A stretch of DNA of 64,000 nucleotides from Neolewinella aquimaris (GTDB taxonomy: Bacteria > Bacteroidota > Bacteroidia > Chitinophagales > Saprospiraceae), in contig NZ_JACIFF010000004.1 in the NCBI RefSeq assembly GCF_014197245.1, positions 67,548 to 131,547 on the forward strand. Direction: 5' to 3'. The translations under genes were made by a program, and so were the position numbers. Below are positions 35,659-44,623 of this stretch, piece by piece. Below the pieces are notes generated by a model. It did not search any database. It worked only from the letters and a program-made list of their open reading frames with translations, and was not told the DNA's origin. Each line of letters opens with the position of its first letter. The stretch's first letter is position 1.

Positions 35659-38600
35659 AGCCATCCCCGACCGGCTCCAGCCGGATCTGGCACTGGATAC
35701 GCTCGCGCAATTGCTGCACGTGACTGATGATGCCGATGGTCTTTCCCTGTGCCTGTAACTGCTCTAGGGTCACCATGGCCTGGTCGAGGGTCTTACTGTC
35801 GAGGGTGCCAAAACCTTCGTCGATGAAGAGCGACTGGATGAGTTGCTTCCCCCTTGCCAGGTCCGACAGCCCGAGGGCAAGGGCCAGGCTAATGAGGAAG
35901 GTTTCTCCCCCGCTCAGGGTCTCCATCGTGCGCCGGTTGTCGTTCATGTAGTTGTCGACGATCTCCAAATCCAGGTTCTCCTTGCCGCCCGGGGGTGGCG
36001 GTGCGTAGATCATTTGGTAGCGGGGGTTGATGGTCTCCAGGTGTCGGTTGCCGACCGCAACCAGGCGTTGCAGGGTAATGCTCTGGGCAAAACTCTGGAA
36101 TTTTTTTCCGTCCGCCGAGCCGATCAGATCGTTCATCCTGGCCCAGCGGTCGCGTTCCCCCTCCAGGCTTTGCAGTTCGTGCCGGCGGAGGGCAAGTTCC
36201 TCGATACGCCGGTCGTCTTCCTTTTGCCGTTGTTCGAGCGCCCCGATGTCCCGCTCCCTTCGGGTCAGCTCCTCCGTCAATCGCTGCCCCTCCTGACGAA
36301 TACTTTCTTCCGCAGGAAGATCGACCAAGCCCGCTGCGGCAATGCGGTACTCCTCCTCCGCCTGCTCGGCCAGGGCACGCGCCGTTATTCGCTCCTGGTC
36401 CGCATGCTGTAGTTGCTGCCGTAGGGCGCTGACTTCGTCGCTGTTCAGTAGCTGCTCCCGTGCCTGTTCCATCGTCAATCCCAGGGGTTTCAGTGCAGCC
36501 CCGATGCGGGCGGTCACCTCGCTAAGTTCCTGCCGGCGAGCGATGAGTTGCTCCTCCAGAGCGGCCGTCCGTTCCTGTACTTTGACGGACCGGGTAGTGA
36601 GAAGCTGCAGTTCCTCCGTCAGCTGCGTACAGTCGTGTTGCAGGCGGTTGGACCGGTCCTGGTGGTGACGGCGGTACGTACCACTGCTCTCGTGGGGATG
36701 CAGGAGGTCGGCAAGCGCCTTCCTTTGAGCTGCGGCATCGGCTTGAATCTGCTGCAACGTAGCCTCTATTTCGGCGATTTGTAGCTGCAATGCACCGTGA
36801 GCCTTTTCCTGAGCGGCCAGCTCCGCCCGCTTGATTTGCAACTGCGGCAGCGGGGGGCGTAACCGCCGCAATCTCTGCTGCCGGTCTTTCCCCGATCGCA
36901 GTGCCTCCCGGTATTCTTGCTGGCGAAGGGTCAGCGTTTCCCGGCTCATTTCCGGGGCCCGTCCGAGTGCAGCCAACTGCGTTTGCCGCTCGGCCAGTAC
37001 CCGCGTGCTTCCGTTCCACTCAACGTTGAGGGCGTTTGCTTTTCGGCTGACCGCTAGCAGTTCGTTATCCACCGACAGCCGCTCGTTTTCCAGGCGGGTA
37101 ATCTTCCGCTGTAGTGCATCGGGACTTTCTTCCGGGCTATCCGCCGCGTGCAGAAACGGGTGGTGTTCAGCGCCGCAGAGCGGACAGGGATCTCCCTCGC
37201 GCAATCGCCTGCGGTGCTCCTCAAAACTAGCCTTGAGCTGCGCGTTTTGTTGCTCCTTCTGGGCCAGGTCGACCGCCTGTTCCGCGATTTTAAGCTGCAA
37301 TTCCAGCGTGGCCTCCCGGGTGCGTACCTGGTCTAGCTGCTCCTGCAACTTGCTTTGCTCCTGCGTTACCGCCGCAATACTTTTTTGCACTTCCAGGTAC
37401 TTTAGCTGGGTATCCAGCGTGCTCAGTTGCCGGTCGAGCTCGGGCAACTCCTGTTCGAGCGCTTCGAGGGCGGCCGTAACGTTTTCCTCCGACAGTCCGT
37501 CGAGCTGCTGTTCCAGCGTACCGATCTCGCTCCGTAACGCTTTTTGCTCCGCTACCATCAGTTGGCGGGAACGCAGGTGCCGCGTAAGTTCGGAAGAGCC
37601 GGCTTCTTCCCGTTCCCGTAGGGTGTGCAGGGTGGTTTCCACTGCCTCGGCTTCGATCAATCGTTGCTCCCGTTGCGGCCCTTCGGCCCGAAATTCTTCC
37701 AGTTGCCGGTGAGCCTGGTCGCGGCGGGAAGAAGCATTGGTGAGCGCGGCCGCTGCGGTAGTGGCTTCCTGAATAAGTTCCACCCGCCTGGCCGTTAACT
37801 CGTTGATTGCCTTGGTGAGTTTCTCTTCCTGGTCGAGGTCCGACCGCAGGGGAGATAAGCGGTCGCTGAGCTCCAATCGGTGGCGTTTGCCAGACAGGGC
37901 TGCGTACGCCGCTTCACTCCGCTGACGGTGTAAGGCGGCGGCATCCCGTTGGGCGGCTAATTTATTGGCCGTCTGAAAAGCGTTGAGTTGGACGGTGATG
38001 AGGGTCTGCTTATCGCGGACCTGGGTAGCGAGAGACTGCTCCTCACCGAGTTGCACCTCTAGTTCCTGGCGCAACTCCTCCGACAGGGGCATGGTGTGAG
38101 CGATTGCTTCGGTCGCCCGATCGAAGGCCTCCCGGGCCAGTTTATGCTTGCGAAAGGCTGCCTCACTGAGTTGGCGGTAGACTTCCGTACCGGTGATTTG
38201 CTCCAGAATGGCCGCTTTTTCACCGGTATCCGACTTTAGGAAGCGATCAAAATCTCCCTGAGTGAGCATGACGGACCGGACAAAGCGGTTGTAGGTAAGG
38301 CCCGTGAATTCTTCGGTGAGTTGGTCGACCTCCCGCTTCTTCGTGGCCAGTATGTCGTAGACTTGGGTCGTAGCGTTCCACCGACTTAGTTCCCGCTCGC
38401 TGGCCTGTAGATCCTTACTGGCCTTCTTGTGCGCACGTCTTCGGCGCCAAACGCTTCTGAATCTTCCGGCGCTGGTTTCGTATTCGACCTCCGCGCGGCA
38501 CTGACCGGTACCGTGGGTCATGACCGTAGCCACTTCTTTCTTCGCATCCGTGAGCGATTTGGTCCGCTCCGTCTGGCCGTACAGGGCCAGCGTGATGGCG

Positions 38601-38743
38601 TCGAGGATGGTCGTCTTGCCCGCCCCGGTGGGTCCTACGATGGCGTAGAGGGGGTGGTCGACCAGGGGAGGCTGGGTAAAATCGATCTCATGTTTTCCCT
38701 TGAGCGAGTTCAGGTTGAGGATGCTAATACGTAATATTTTCAT
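35633..38743 (-). CDS. sbcC: SbcC nuclease subunit (SMC/Rad50-like ATPase)
   Basis: A 1036-residue ATPase that pairs with SbcD in cutting hairpins and processing DNA ends. The head has Walker A GPTGAGKTTILDAI near residue 33 and the C-terminal signature LSGGETFLISLALALG plus Walker B SLFIDEGFGTLD. Between them are long coiled coils with the zinc-hook CPLCG near residue 520, at the centre as in Rad50. ATG 38743 overlaps the sbcD stop by 4 bp (ATGA), so translation is coupled. The longer frame from 38836 has no homology. Confidence 0.95.
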   Translation of the reverse strand: MKILRISILNLNSLKGKHEIDFTQPPLVDHPLYAIVGPTGAGKTTILDAITLALYGQTERTKSLTDAKKEVATVMTHGTGQCRAEVEYETSAGRFRSVWRRRRAHKKASKDLQASERELSRWNATTQVYDILATKKREVDQLTEEFTGLTYNRFVRSVMLTQGDFDRFLKSDTGEKAAILEQITGTEVYRQLSEAAFRKHKLAREAFDRATEAIAHTMPLSEELRQELEVQLGEEQSLATQVRDKQTLITVQLNAFQTANKLAAQRDAAALHRQRSEAAYAALSGKRHRLELSDRLSPLRSDLDQEEKLTKAINELTARRVELIQEATTAAAALTNASSRRDQAHRQLEEFRAEGPQREQRLIEAEAVETTLHTLREREEAGSSELTRHLRSRQLMVAEQKALRSEIGTLEQQLDGLSEENVTAALEALEQELPELDRQLSTLDTQLKYLEVQKSIAAVTQEQSKLQEQLDQVRTREATLELQLKIAEQAVDLAQKEQQNAQLKASFEEHRRRLREGDPCPLCGAEHHPFLHAADSPEESPDALQRKITRLENERLSVDNELLAVSRKANALNVEWNGSTRVLAERQTQLAALGRAPEMSRETLTLRQQEYREALRSGKDRQQRLRRLRPPLPQLQIKRAELAAQEKAHGALQLQIAEIEATLQQIQADAAAQRKALADLLHPHESSGTYRRHHQDRSNRLQHDCTQLTEELQLLTTRSVKVQERTAALEEQLIARRQELSEVTARIGAALKPLGLTMEQAREQLLNSDEVSALRQQLQHADQERITARALAEQAEEEYRIAAAGLVDLPAEESIRQEGQRLTEELTRRERDIGALEQRQKEDDRRIEELALRRHELQSLEGERDRWARMNDLIGSADGKKFQSFAQSITLQRLVAVGNRHLETINPRYQMIYAPPPPGGKENLDLEIVDNYMNDNRRTMETLSGGETFLISLALALGLSDLARGKQLIQSLFIDEGFGTLDSKTLDQAMVTLEQLQAQGKTIGIISHVQQLRERIQCQIRLEPVGDGFSRIELAN

Positions 38744-39996
38744 CGTCCTGATTCGTCGTTCACCCAGTTGCTCAGTTCCAGAAAGTCGCGCCGGAGTGCC
38801 GCATCTACCGCGGCTCCGTGGTTTTGCCGACCGCACAATTGCACGAAGACATCCGCAGGATCCAGCTCGTCCAACTGCCGTTGCTCGTCCTGCCTCCGAT
38901 CTTCCGCGGCATGGGGCGTTAATCGTTCCCGGCTAATGCGGATGAGTTCGATGCACGGATCGGCGCCGGGGTCGGCTTGTGCTTCCTTGATCACCGCCAT
39001 CAATTTTTCCCGGAGGTTGGGAATAGGCTCATCGGTCAGCACGCGCACTTCGGCCCAGGGGGTGAATAAGGTGGGGTCATAATTGTGTACGGCTTCCCGC
39101 AGGCGTCGCTTTACTTCATCGAATTCGTACCGGAGGCGCAGCAGGGGGCGCGTGCTCGGTGCCTGTAGTTTACGGCTGACGACGGGTTCGCCCGCCCGAC
39201 CGACTTCGACGAGGCGTACGCTGCGGGCGGCCTGGCCCTCTACGAAGGTCAGCGGTACCAGGCTGCCGGCGTAGCGAATGTGCTTTTGTCCTCCGACGCT
39301 TTGTGCCCGGTGGATGTGGCCGAGGGCGACGTAGTCGAAGCAGTCTGGAAAGTGACCGGCATCGATGTTGTTTTCGTTGGCCTGGTAGATGTAGCTCTTC
39401 TTTTCCTCATCGTCGGCAGCGCCGGCCGCGAAGAGGTGACCGGTAGCCAGTATGGGTACTTCCTTCCCGGAGCGCAAGTCGAGCGCCGCGGCGGCAATCT
39501 CCTCGAAGTGGCCGCGAATGCCGTCGCGAAGCGCCTGTTCCCGATCTTCCAAACTTTCCCCGAAGCGAGCGGTACGCAGGTCGCGTTCACGGAGGTAGGG
39601 GACCGCGGCAACGATCAGTTCTTCCTCTTTGCACCTGATTCGTACGACCCGCTCCGCGGCGGTAGTATCCGCGGCTCCTACTACGTGTAATTGCAGGGCC
39701 CGCATCAGTCCGCGGGGGGCATTGAGCAGGGAGGGGGAGTCGTGGTTGCCCCCGACCACGACGGCGGAGGTACAGCAGGTTTGCTTGAGCCGGGCCAGAA
39801 AGTCGTAGTACAGCTCCTTGGCGAGGTTGGAAGGATTGGTAATGTCGAAGATGTCTCCGGCGACAATCAACAGGTCGACCCGTTCCCGCTCGATCGTTTG
39901 CAGCAGCCATTCGAGCGCGGCGCGGTGTTCCGCCGTACGGTCGCGGTTGTACAGTCGGTGCCCCAGGTGCCAGTCAGCCGTATGCAGGATACGCAT
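38740..39996 (-). CDS. sbcD: SbcD exonuclease subunit (Mre11-like)
   Basis: A 418-residue manganese-dependent nuclease. Phosphoesterase motifs are intact: RILHTADWHLGHRL at 2-15, VAGDIFDITNPS near 45, GGNHDSPS near 82, ATGHLFAAGA near 180 and YVALGHIHRAQ near 220. The C-terminal domain follows the SbcD layout. Its start overlaps the stop of the cyclotransferase-like gene as TGATG, so it belongs to the recQ-GGCT-sbcD-sbcC unit. Confidence 0.95.
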   Translation of the reverse strand: MRILHTADWHLGHRLYNRDRTAEHRAALEWLLQTIERERVDLLIVAGDIFDITNPSNLAKELYYDFLARLKQTCCTSAVVVGGNHDSPSLLNAPRGLMRALQLHVVGAADTTAAERVVRIRCKEEELIVAAVPYLRERDLRTARFGESLEDREQALRDGIRGHFEEIAAAALDLRSGKEVPILATGHLFAAGAADDEEKKSYIYQANENNIDAGHFPDCFDYVALGHIHRAQSVGGQKHIRYAGSLVPLTFVEGQAARSVRLVEVGRAGEPVVSRKLQAPSTRPLLRLRYEFDEVKRRLREAVHNYDPTLFTPWAEVRVLTDEPIPNLREKLMAVIKEAQADPGADPCIELIRISRERLTPHAAEDRRQDEQRQLDELDPADVFVQLCGRQNHGAAVDAALRRDFLELSNWVNDESGR

Positions 39997-40433
39997 CAGT
40001 CGTTGCCGGTAAATTTCTGGTGTTTTGAATTGCCACGGTAGTACGGAAGGTAATCGCCGTTGGGTATTTCGGGCTTACCACCTACTGATTTTCGGTACGC
40101 GTAGGTCTGTGCGCGGAACTTCCCTCCGGCGGCCACCCGCACGTCAATTTCCGTGCGTTGGTATTCTTCTCCGGCCCCACCGGAGACTCCTTCGTAGGCA
40201 TCGAGCAGTTCCCAGGTCTCTTCCGCCCGTTCGGGGCTGATCCGGTAGAGTTCACCCCGGGCGGTACCGGAACCGGTTACGAACGCGGGGTAATCCCCGA
40301 GGTCGACCAATTTCCCCCCGGTGGTTGCCTTTCCTACGAGGGCGGCACGACGACGGAGGAACTTGCTCATACTCGATGGGATGTCGCTGCGCAGGGTTCC
40401 GTAGACGAACAGGTATTCGGGATGGTCGCTCAT
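39996..40433 (-). CDS. Gamma-glutamylcyclotransferase (AIG2-like) protein
   Basis: A 145-residue GGCT-fold protein with the substrate-binding FVYGTLRSDIPSS loop near residue 8, GELYRISPERAEETWELLDAYEG near 60-82 (the glutamate position of the family) and YEYxR-type EYQRTEIDV strand. The family cyclises gamma-glutamyl amines or degrades glutathione; the actual substrate is unknown. Its overlap with both recQ (ATGA) and sbcD (TGATG) ties it tightly to a DNA-repair operon, which is unexpected. Confidence 0.85.
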   Translation of the reverse strand: MSDHPEYLFVYGTLRSDIPSSMSKFLRRRAALVGKATTGGKLVDLGDYPAFVTGSGTARGELYRISPERAEETWELLDAYEGVSGGAGEEYQRTEIDVRVAAGGKFRAQTYAYRKSVGGKPEIPNGDYLPYYRGNSKHQKFTGND

Positions 40434-42604
40434 GAGGCGGTACTTAGGGGGTGGCGGGTACGGTAGGCTTCGACCAGTTCGAGGTGATAATTTTTTACCA
40501 CACCGTCCCGGTGGTGCTCGGCAATGTACGCCAGGATGGCCTTTGACCCCGCTTTCCCGGATACGGCGCGGTTGGCTTCGTCGACCCAGTCGATCGTCTG
40601 CCCCGGCAGCAGGTCTTCGATCTCCAGGTCGTGCCCCTCCTGGTAAGCCCTGGCCAGGTGGCCGTAGGTGGTCGAAAGCTTTAGCCCCCGTTCCCGGGCA
40701 ATGTCGCGTACGGTCGCCCCCTTGATGTACTGCCGGTAAGTAAGGAGGTGGGCGGGCAGATCGGACTTCGGTTGCTGGTCTGCCGCCGGCGTCGACTCCG
40801 TTTCTTCCTCGCTAAAGGCCTTAATCGCCTGGATGAAGTGGGCGCCGAAGCGGGCCAGCTTTACCTCCCCTACCCCACCGATGCGGGACATTGCCAAATC
40901 GTTCGTCGGCGCGGCGGCGGCCATCTCTTCGAGCGTCTTGTCGGAAAAAATGAGGTACGGAGGGATGGCGGCTTCCCGGGCCAGTTGCCGGCGCACCTCG
41001 CGCAGGGCCTCGAAGAGGGAACCGCGACTGCGGGGAGCGGAGGCCCTCTTGGCAGTCTTGTCCTGCTCCAGCTTCTTACGGTCCCGGATGATCTCGAATT
41101 TCACCAGCTCCACCGTTTCGCCTTCGTAAAGTACCCGGCGGGCGGCGGGAGCAAGCCGAAGCTTGTTGTAGTCTTCGTGCGCGACGTAGAGGTATCCCAG
41201 GCTGATGAGCTGGCCGAAGTACTGCGTCCAATCGTAGGTGGACATATCGCGGCCGGCACCGTAGGTCTTTACCCGATCGTACCCGTTCTTGATAATGTCC
41301 TGGCGGGATGACCCCCTGAGTACATCGATGGCCGTCGTGACGCCTACCGATTGCCGCAGGCGGGCCACGGCGCTGAGTGCCTTCTGGGCGATCACCGTGC
41401 CGTCGAACCGCTTGGGCGGATTGGCGCAGACGTCGCAGTTCCCACAGTCGTCGCTGTGGTCCTCGCTGAAGTAGTTGAGCAGGATGCGGCGGCGACAGGC
41501 CAGGCTTTCGGCGTACTCCTTCATCCGGTCCAGTTTAGCCAGCTGGATCTCGGCGTTGCCGCTGCCGGAAATCATGTCCTTTAGCGTGGTGTAATCGTTG
41601 TAGGAATAGAACAGCAGGGTATCCGACTTGGTACCGTCCCGGCCCGCACGTCCGATCTCCTGGTAGTAGTTTTCCAGGTTCTTCGGCATGGTGTAGTGAA
41701 TGACCCAGCGCACGTTGCTCTTATCGATGCCCATGCCGAAGGCGATCGTAGCGCAGACGATCAAGGTCTTGTCGTTGATGAAGTCCGACTGCACCTTCCC
41801 CCGGCGGTCGGCGCTCAGGCCGGCGTGGTAGGCTTCGGCGTTGTATCCGCTTTCCCGCAGCTTTTCGGCCAGCTGCTCGGTTTGCTTGCGGCTCAGGCAG
41901 TAAACGATCCCGGCCTGTGCGGGGCGGTCGCGAATGAAGCGGATGATCTGCTCCCGGCGCTTTTGTCCGGGGCGTACTTCCAGGCTTAGGTTCGGCCGGT
42001 TGAAGGAGGCAATGAACTGCTTCGCTTCCGGGATGCCCAGTTGCTCGCCCATGTCCTTCCGGGTGAGGCGGTCGGCCGTGGCGGTGAGGGCCAGTACCGG
42101 CACCTCCGGGAAGGCGGTTTTGAGCTGCCGCAGCATGGTGTATTCCGGACGAAAGTCATGCCCCCAGGCCGAAATGCAGTGGGCCTCGTCGATGGCGAAC
42201 AGGCACACGCGCCGGCGCTTAAGGAAGGCAAAGAAGCCGGGCGAGAGCAGCTTTTCCGGGCTAACGTACAGCAGGTGTAGCTCCCCGCCTTCGTACGCTT
42301 GTTCCACTTTATGGCTTTCCCCTCCCCGCTGGCTGCTGTTGAGGTAAGCCGCCCGGATGCCTACGGCGCGAAGGCCGTCGACCTGGTCCTTCATGAGGGA
42401 GATCAGCGGACTGACGACCACTACCGTCCCCGGCATCGTGACGGCGGGAATCTGGAAACACATCGACTTGCCGCCACCGGTGGGCATGAGAACGATCCCG
42501 TCGCGCCCGGCATAAACGTGTTCGACAATGTCCAGCTGTTGCGGACGGAAGTCGTCGTAGCCAAAGTATTTTTTAAGGGCCGAGCGAGCCAGTTCTGCAG
42601 TCAT
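40430..42604 (-). CDS. recQ: ATP-dependent DNA helicase RecQ
   Basis: A 724-residue 3'-5' helicase. Motifs: Walker A LMPTGGGKSMCFQIPA near residue 40, DEAH and aromatic loop IDEAHCISAWGHDFRPEY near 145, motif V/VI VCATIAFGMGIDKSNVRW and YYQEIGRAGRDG near 325. The zinc-binding RQC domain is seen in CRRRILLNYFSEDHSDDCGNCDVC (about 380), an HRDC domain in LFEALREVRRQLAREAAIPPYLIF (about 535), and a further C-terminal helix-turn-helix. It is the first gene of the repair unit; its promoter should lie in 42605-42786. Confidence 0.95.
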   Translation of the reverse strand: MTAELARSALKKYFGYDDFRPQQLDIVEHVYAGRDGIVLMPTGGGKSMCFQIPAVTMPGTVVVVSPLISLMKDQVDGLRAVGIRAAYLNSSQRGGESHKVEQAYEGGELHLLYVSPEKLLSPGFFAFLKRRRVCLFAIDEAHCISAWGHDFRPEYTMLRQLKTAFPEVPVLALTATADRLTRKDMGEQLGIPEAKQFIASFNRPNLSLEVRPGQKRREQIIRFIRDRPAQAGIVYCLSRKQTEQLAEKLRESGYNAEAYHAGLSADRRGKVQSDFINDKTLIVCATIAFGMGIDKSNVRWVIHYTMPKNLENYYQEIGRAGRDGTKSDTLLFYSYNDYTTLKDMISGSGNAEIQLAKLDRMKEYAESLACRRRILLNYFSEDHSDDCGNCDVCANPPKRFDGTVIAQKALSAVARLRQSVGVTTAIDVLRGSSRQDIIKNGYDRVKTYGAGRDMSTYDWTQYFGQLISLGYLYVAHEDYNKLRLAPAARRVLYEGETVELVKFEIIRDRKKLEQDKTAKRASAPRSRGSLFEALREVRRQLAREAAIPPYLIFSDKTLEEMAAAAPTNDLAMSRIGGVGEVKLARFGAHFIQAIKAFSEEETESTPAADQQPKSDLPAHLLTYRQYIKGATVRDIARERGLKLSTTYGHLARAYQEGHDLEIEDLLPGQTIDWVDEANRAVSGKAGSKAILAYIAEHHRDGVVKNYHLELVEAYRTRHPLSTAS

Positions 42605-42786
42605 TTTCCTCTAATTCACGTGGCGGAGTACCCGCAAATATTACAAATTGTTTTAGCAAAACCAAGCTTGTTTGATCTTTCGCACCTCCGGACCTACCTG
42701 CCGCGAGCAGGAAAAGGCAACTGCGTTCGACAAAATCCCCTCTTTCCTTTGTCGCCTCGTCCGGACACTATAATTTTAGGGCTGAC

Positions 42787-43197
42787 ATGGCCAACCGCTT
42801 CTGGAACCGACAAATCAACCGCCTGGAACGAGCGGGCAACGATGATTTTCTTCTCATTCTGACGGGGGGAGCGGGCGCGTATGCCACCCACGAGCTGCAC
42901 CATCTGCTGCGGCGTCTGCGCATCGAATCCATGCGGCTACGTGAATTGCGCCGCACCATCTTCCGCCTGGGCGTATGCATCCCGGCTATGCTCTTTGCGG
43001 CCTGTGCGGCCGGTCTACTGGGTTGGTATCCACTGGTGTACGGCACGCTCGCGGCCCTGGCCTTTCTGGCGGTGGTCCTCATTTGTGCAACTCTTTACGT
43101 AAGCGGTCGCTTCAGTTGTCACGACCGGGGCAAGCGGCTCCGGTGCATCATCCAGCAAGAGCTGGAACGTCGTCGGAAGGACGTAGGCGCGTTGTAG
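42787..43197 (+). CDS. Unknown small two-helix membrane protein
   Basis: A 136-residue protein I do not recognise. It has a charged N-terminus with HELHHLLRRLRIESMRLRELRR (about 36-57), two membrane helices (about 60-80 and 85-105) and a basic tail with a Cys-His and a second Cys (SCHDRGKRLRC). It precedes the M16 protease unit by 71 bp on the same strand. The longest frame reading into the protease gene is a different frame and was not used. Confidence 0.65.
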   Translation: MANRFWNRQINRLERAGNDDFLLILTGGAGAYATHELHHLLRRLRIESMRLRELRRTIFRLGVCIPAMLFAACAAGLLGWYPLVYGTLAALAFLAVVLICATLYVSGRFSCHDRGKRLRCIIQQELERRRKDVGAL

Positions 43198-43268
43198 GAA
43201 TCCGCAAAATCCTAGGTTACAGCAAACGATGTTTTGTTTTTATCGTTTACCGAAAAAAACAACACCCT

Positions 43269-44603
43269 ATGCACTCACTGAAACGGCGGTTCTTGTTCCC
43301 GCTATTACTGATTGGCTTTTCGGTTGTCGCTACGGCTCAGTCGGCGTCCATCGAATTCGAAAAGTACACCCTCGACAATGGCTTGAAGGTTATCCTGCAC
43401 CAGGATAATACCACTCCCATCGTTGCCGTATCCATCATGTATGAGGTGGGTGGCAAGGACAGTTTCGAGGGGCGTACCGGTTTTGCGCACTTCTTCGAGC
43501 ACCTCCTCTTCGAGGGCAGCGAAAACATCAAGCGGGGGGAGATCGATGATTACGTCCAGTCCGCGGGCGGGGCACTCAACGCCAACACCAGCAACGACCG
43601 CACTTACTACTACGAGATCCTGCCCAGCAACCAACTGGCCCTGGGCCTGTGGATCGAGAGCGAACGGCTGCTGCACGCCAAGGTGCAATCCGTAGGCGTC
43701 GAAACGCAGCGGGAGGTCGTCAAGGAAGAGCGCCGCCAGCGGTACGACAACCAGCCCTACGGCACCATCACCCTTGAGCTCTACCAGCGTGCCTTTAAGG
43801 AGCACCCCTACAAGGATCCAAATATTGGCTATATGGAGGACCTTAATAATGCCGAGGAAGCCGACTTCCAGCGGTTTTACAAGACGTACTACGTGCCCAA
43901 TAATGCTATCCTGAGCATTGCCGGCGATATCGACATCGAGGAGACCAAGGAGCTGATCGATAAGTACTTTTCCGGCATCCCCCGCGGCCCCGAACCACCC
44001 CGGGTGGATATCGTAGAGAAACCCCTCGGCGGTGAAGTGCGGGATACGGTGTACGACCAGGTGCCCCTCGCCGCGCTGATCATCGGGTACCGCACCGTAG
44101 CGCGCTCGCATCCTGATTATTATGCCATCAGCATGATGAACCAGGTACTAAGTCAGGGACAGAGCAGTCGCCTCAACAAGGTGTTGGTAGACGAGAAGGA
44201 GCTGGCCGTACAGGCGGGAAGCTTCCCCGCCTCGAGTCAGGATCCCGGGTTGGCTATCGCCTTTGCCATTACCCGACCGGGCACGACCGACCTTCGGCCG
44301 GTGGAAAACGCCTTCAATGAGGAGGTCGGTAAGCTGCAGAACGAACTGATCAGCGACCGTGAATTCCAGAAACTGCGCAACCAGATCGAAGCGGACGCCA
44401 TCGCCGGCTACGGCAGCGTTGCCGGAATCGCCGAGAGTCTGGCCGACAACGAAATGTTTCTCGATGATGCCAACCTGATCAACACCGAGACCCAGCGATT
44501 TATGGACGTAACCAAGGAGGATATTCGCCGCGTAGCCCGGGAGTACTATACCCCCCAGAACCGCATCGTACTGTACTGGCTTCCCGAACCTAGCAGCAAA
44601 TAG
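43269..44603 (+). CDS. M16 family zinc metalloprotease, catalytic subunit
   Basis: A 444-residue pitrilysin-family protease with a signal peptide (about 1-23, cleaving after ATAQ), so probably periplasmic. The inverted zinc motif HFFEH is at residues 74-78, and the downstream glutamate lies in the EVVKEERRQRYDNQPYG segment near 160. The second domain (about 230-430) is the usual paired fold with GQSSRLNKVLVDEKELA. It is followed 20 bp later by an M16 homolog lacking the zinc motif, the arrangement of heterodimeric M16B proteases. ATG 43269 gives the signal peptide; the frame from 42975 does not. Confidence 0.93.
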   Translation: MHSLKRRFLFPLLLIGFSVVATAQSASIEFEKYTLDNGLKVILHQDNTTPIVAVSIMYEVGGKDSFEGRTGFAHFFEHLLFEGSENIKRGEIDDYVQSAGGALNANTSNDRTYYYEILPSNQLALGLWIESERLLHAKVQSVGVETQREVVKEERRQRYDNQPYGTITLELYQRAFKEHPYKDPNIGYMEDLNNAEEADFQRFYKTYYVPNNAILSIAGDIDIEETKELIDKYFSGIPRGPEPPRVDIVEKPLGGEVRDTVYDQVPLAALIIGYRTVARSHPDYYAISMMNQVLSQGQSSRLNKVLVDEKELAVQAGSFPASSQDPGLAIAFAITRPGTTDLRPVENAFNEEVGKLQNELISDREFQKLRNQIEADAIAGYGSVAGIAESLADNEMFLDDANLINTETQRFMDVTKEDIRRVAREYYTPQNRIVLYWLPEPSSK

Positions 44604-44623
44604 AACCCCCTAAAAAAACAACC

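Noticed and set aside
42975-43268. Extended N-terminus of the M16 protease
   Set aside because: The extra 98 residues have no homology, precede a clear signal peptide and overlap another gene.
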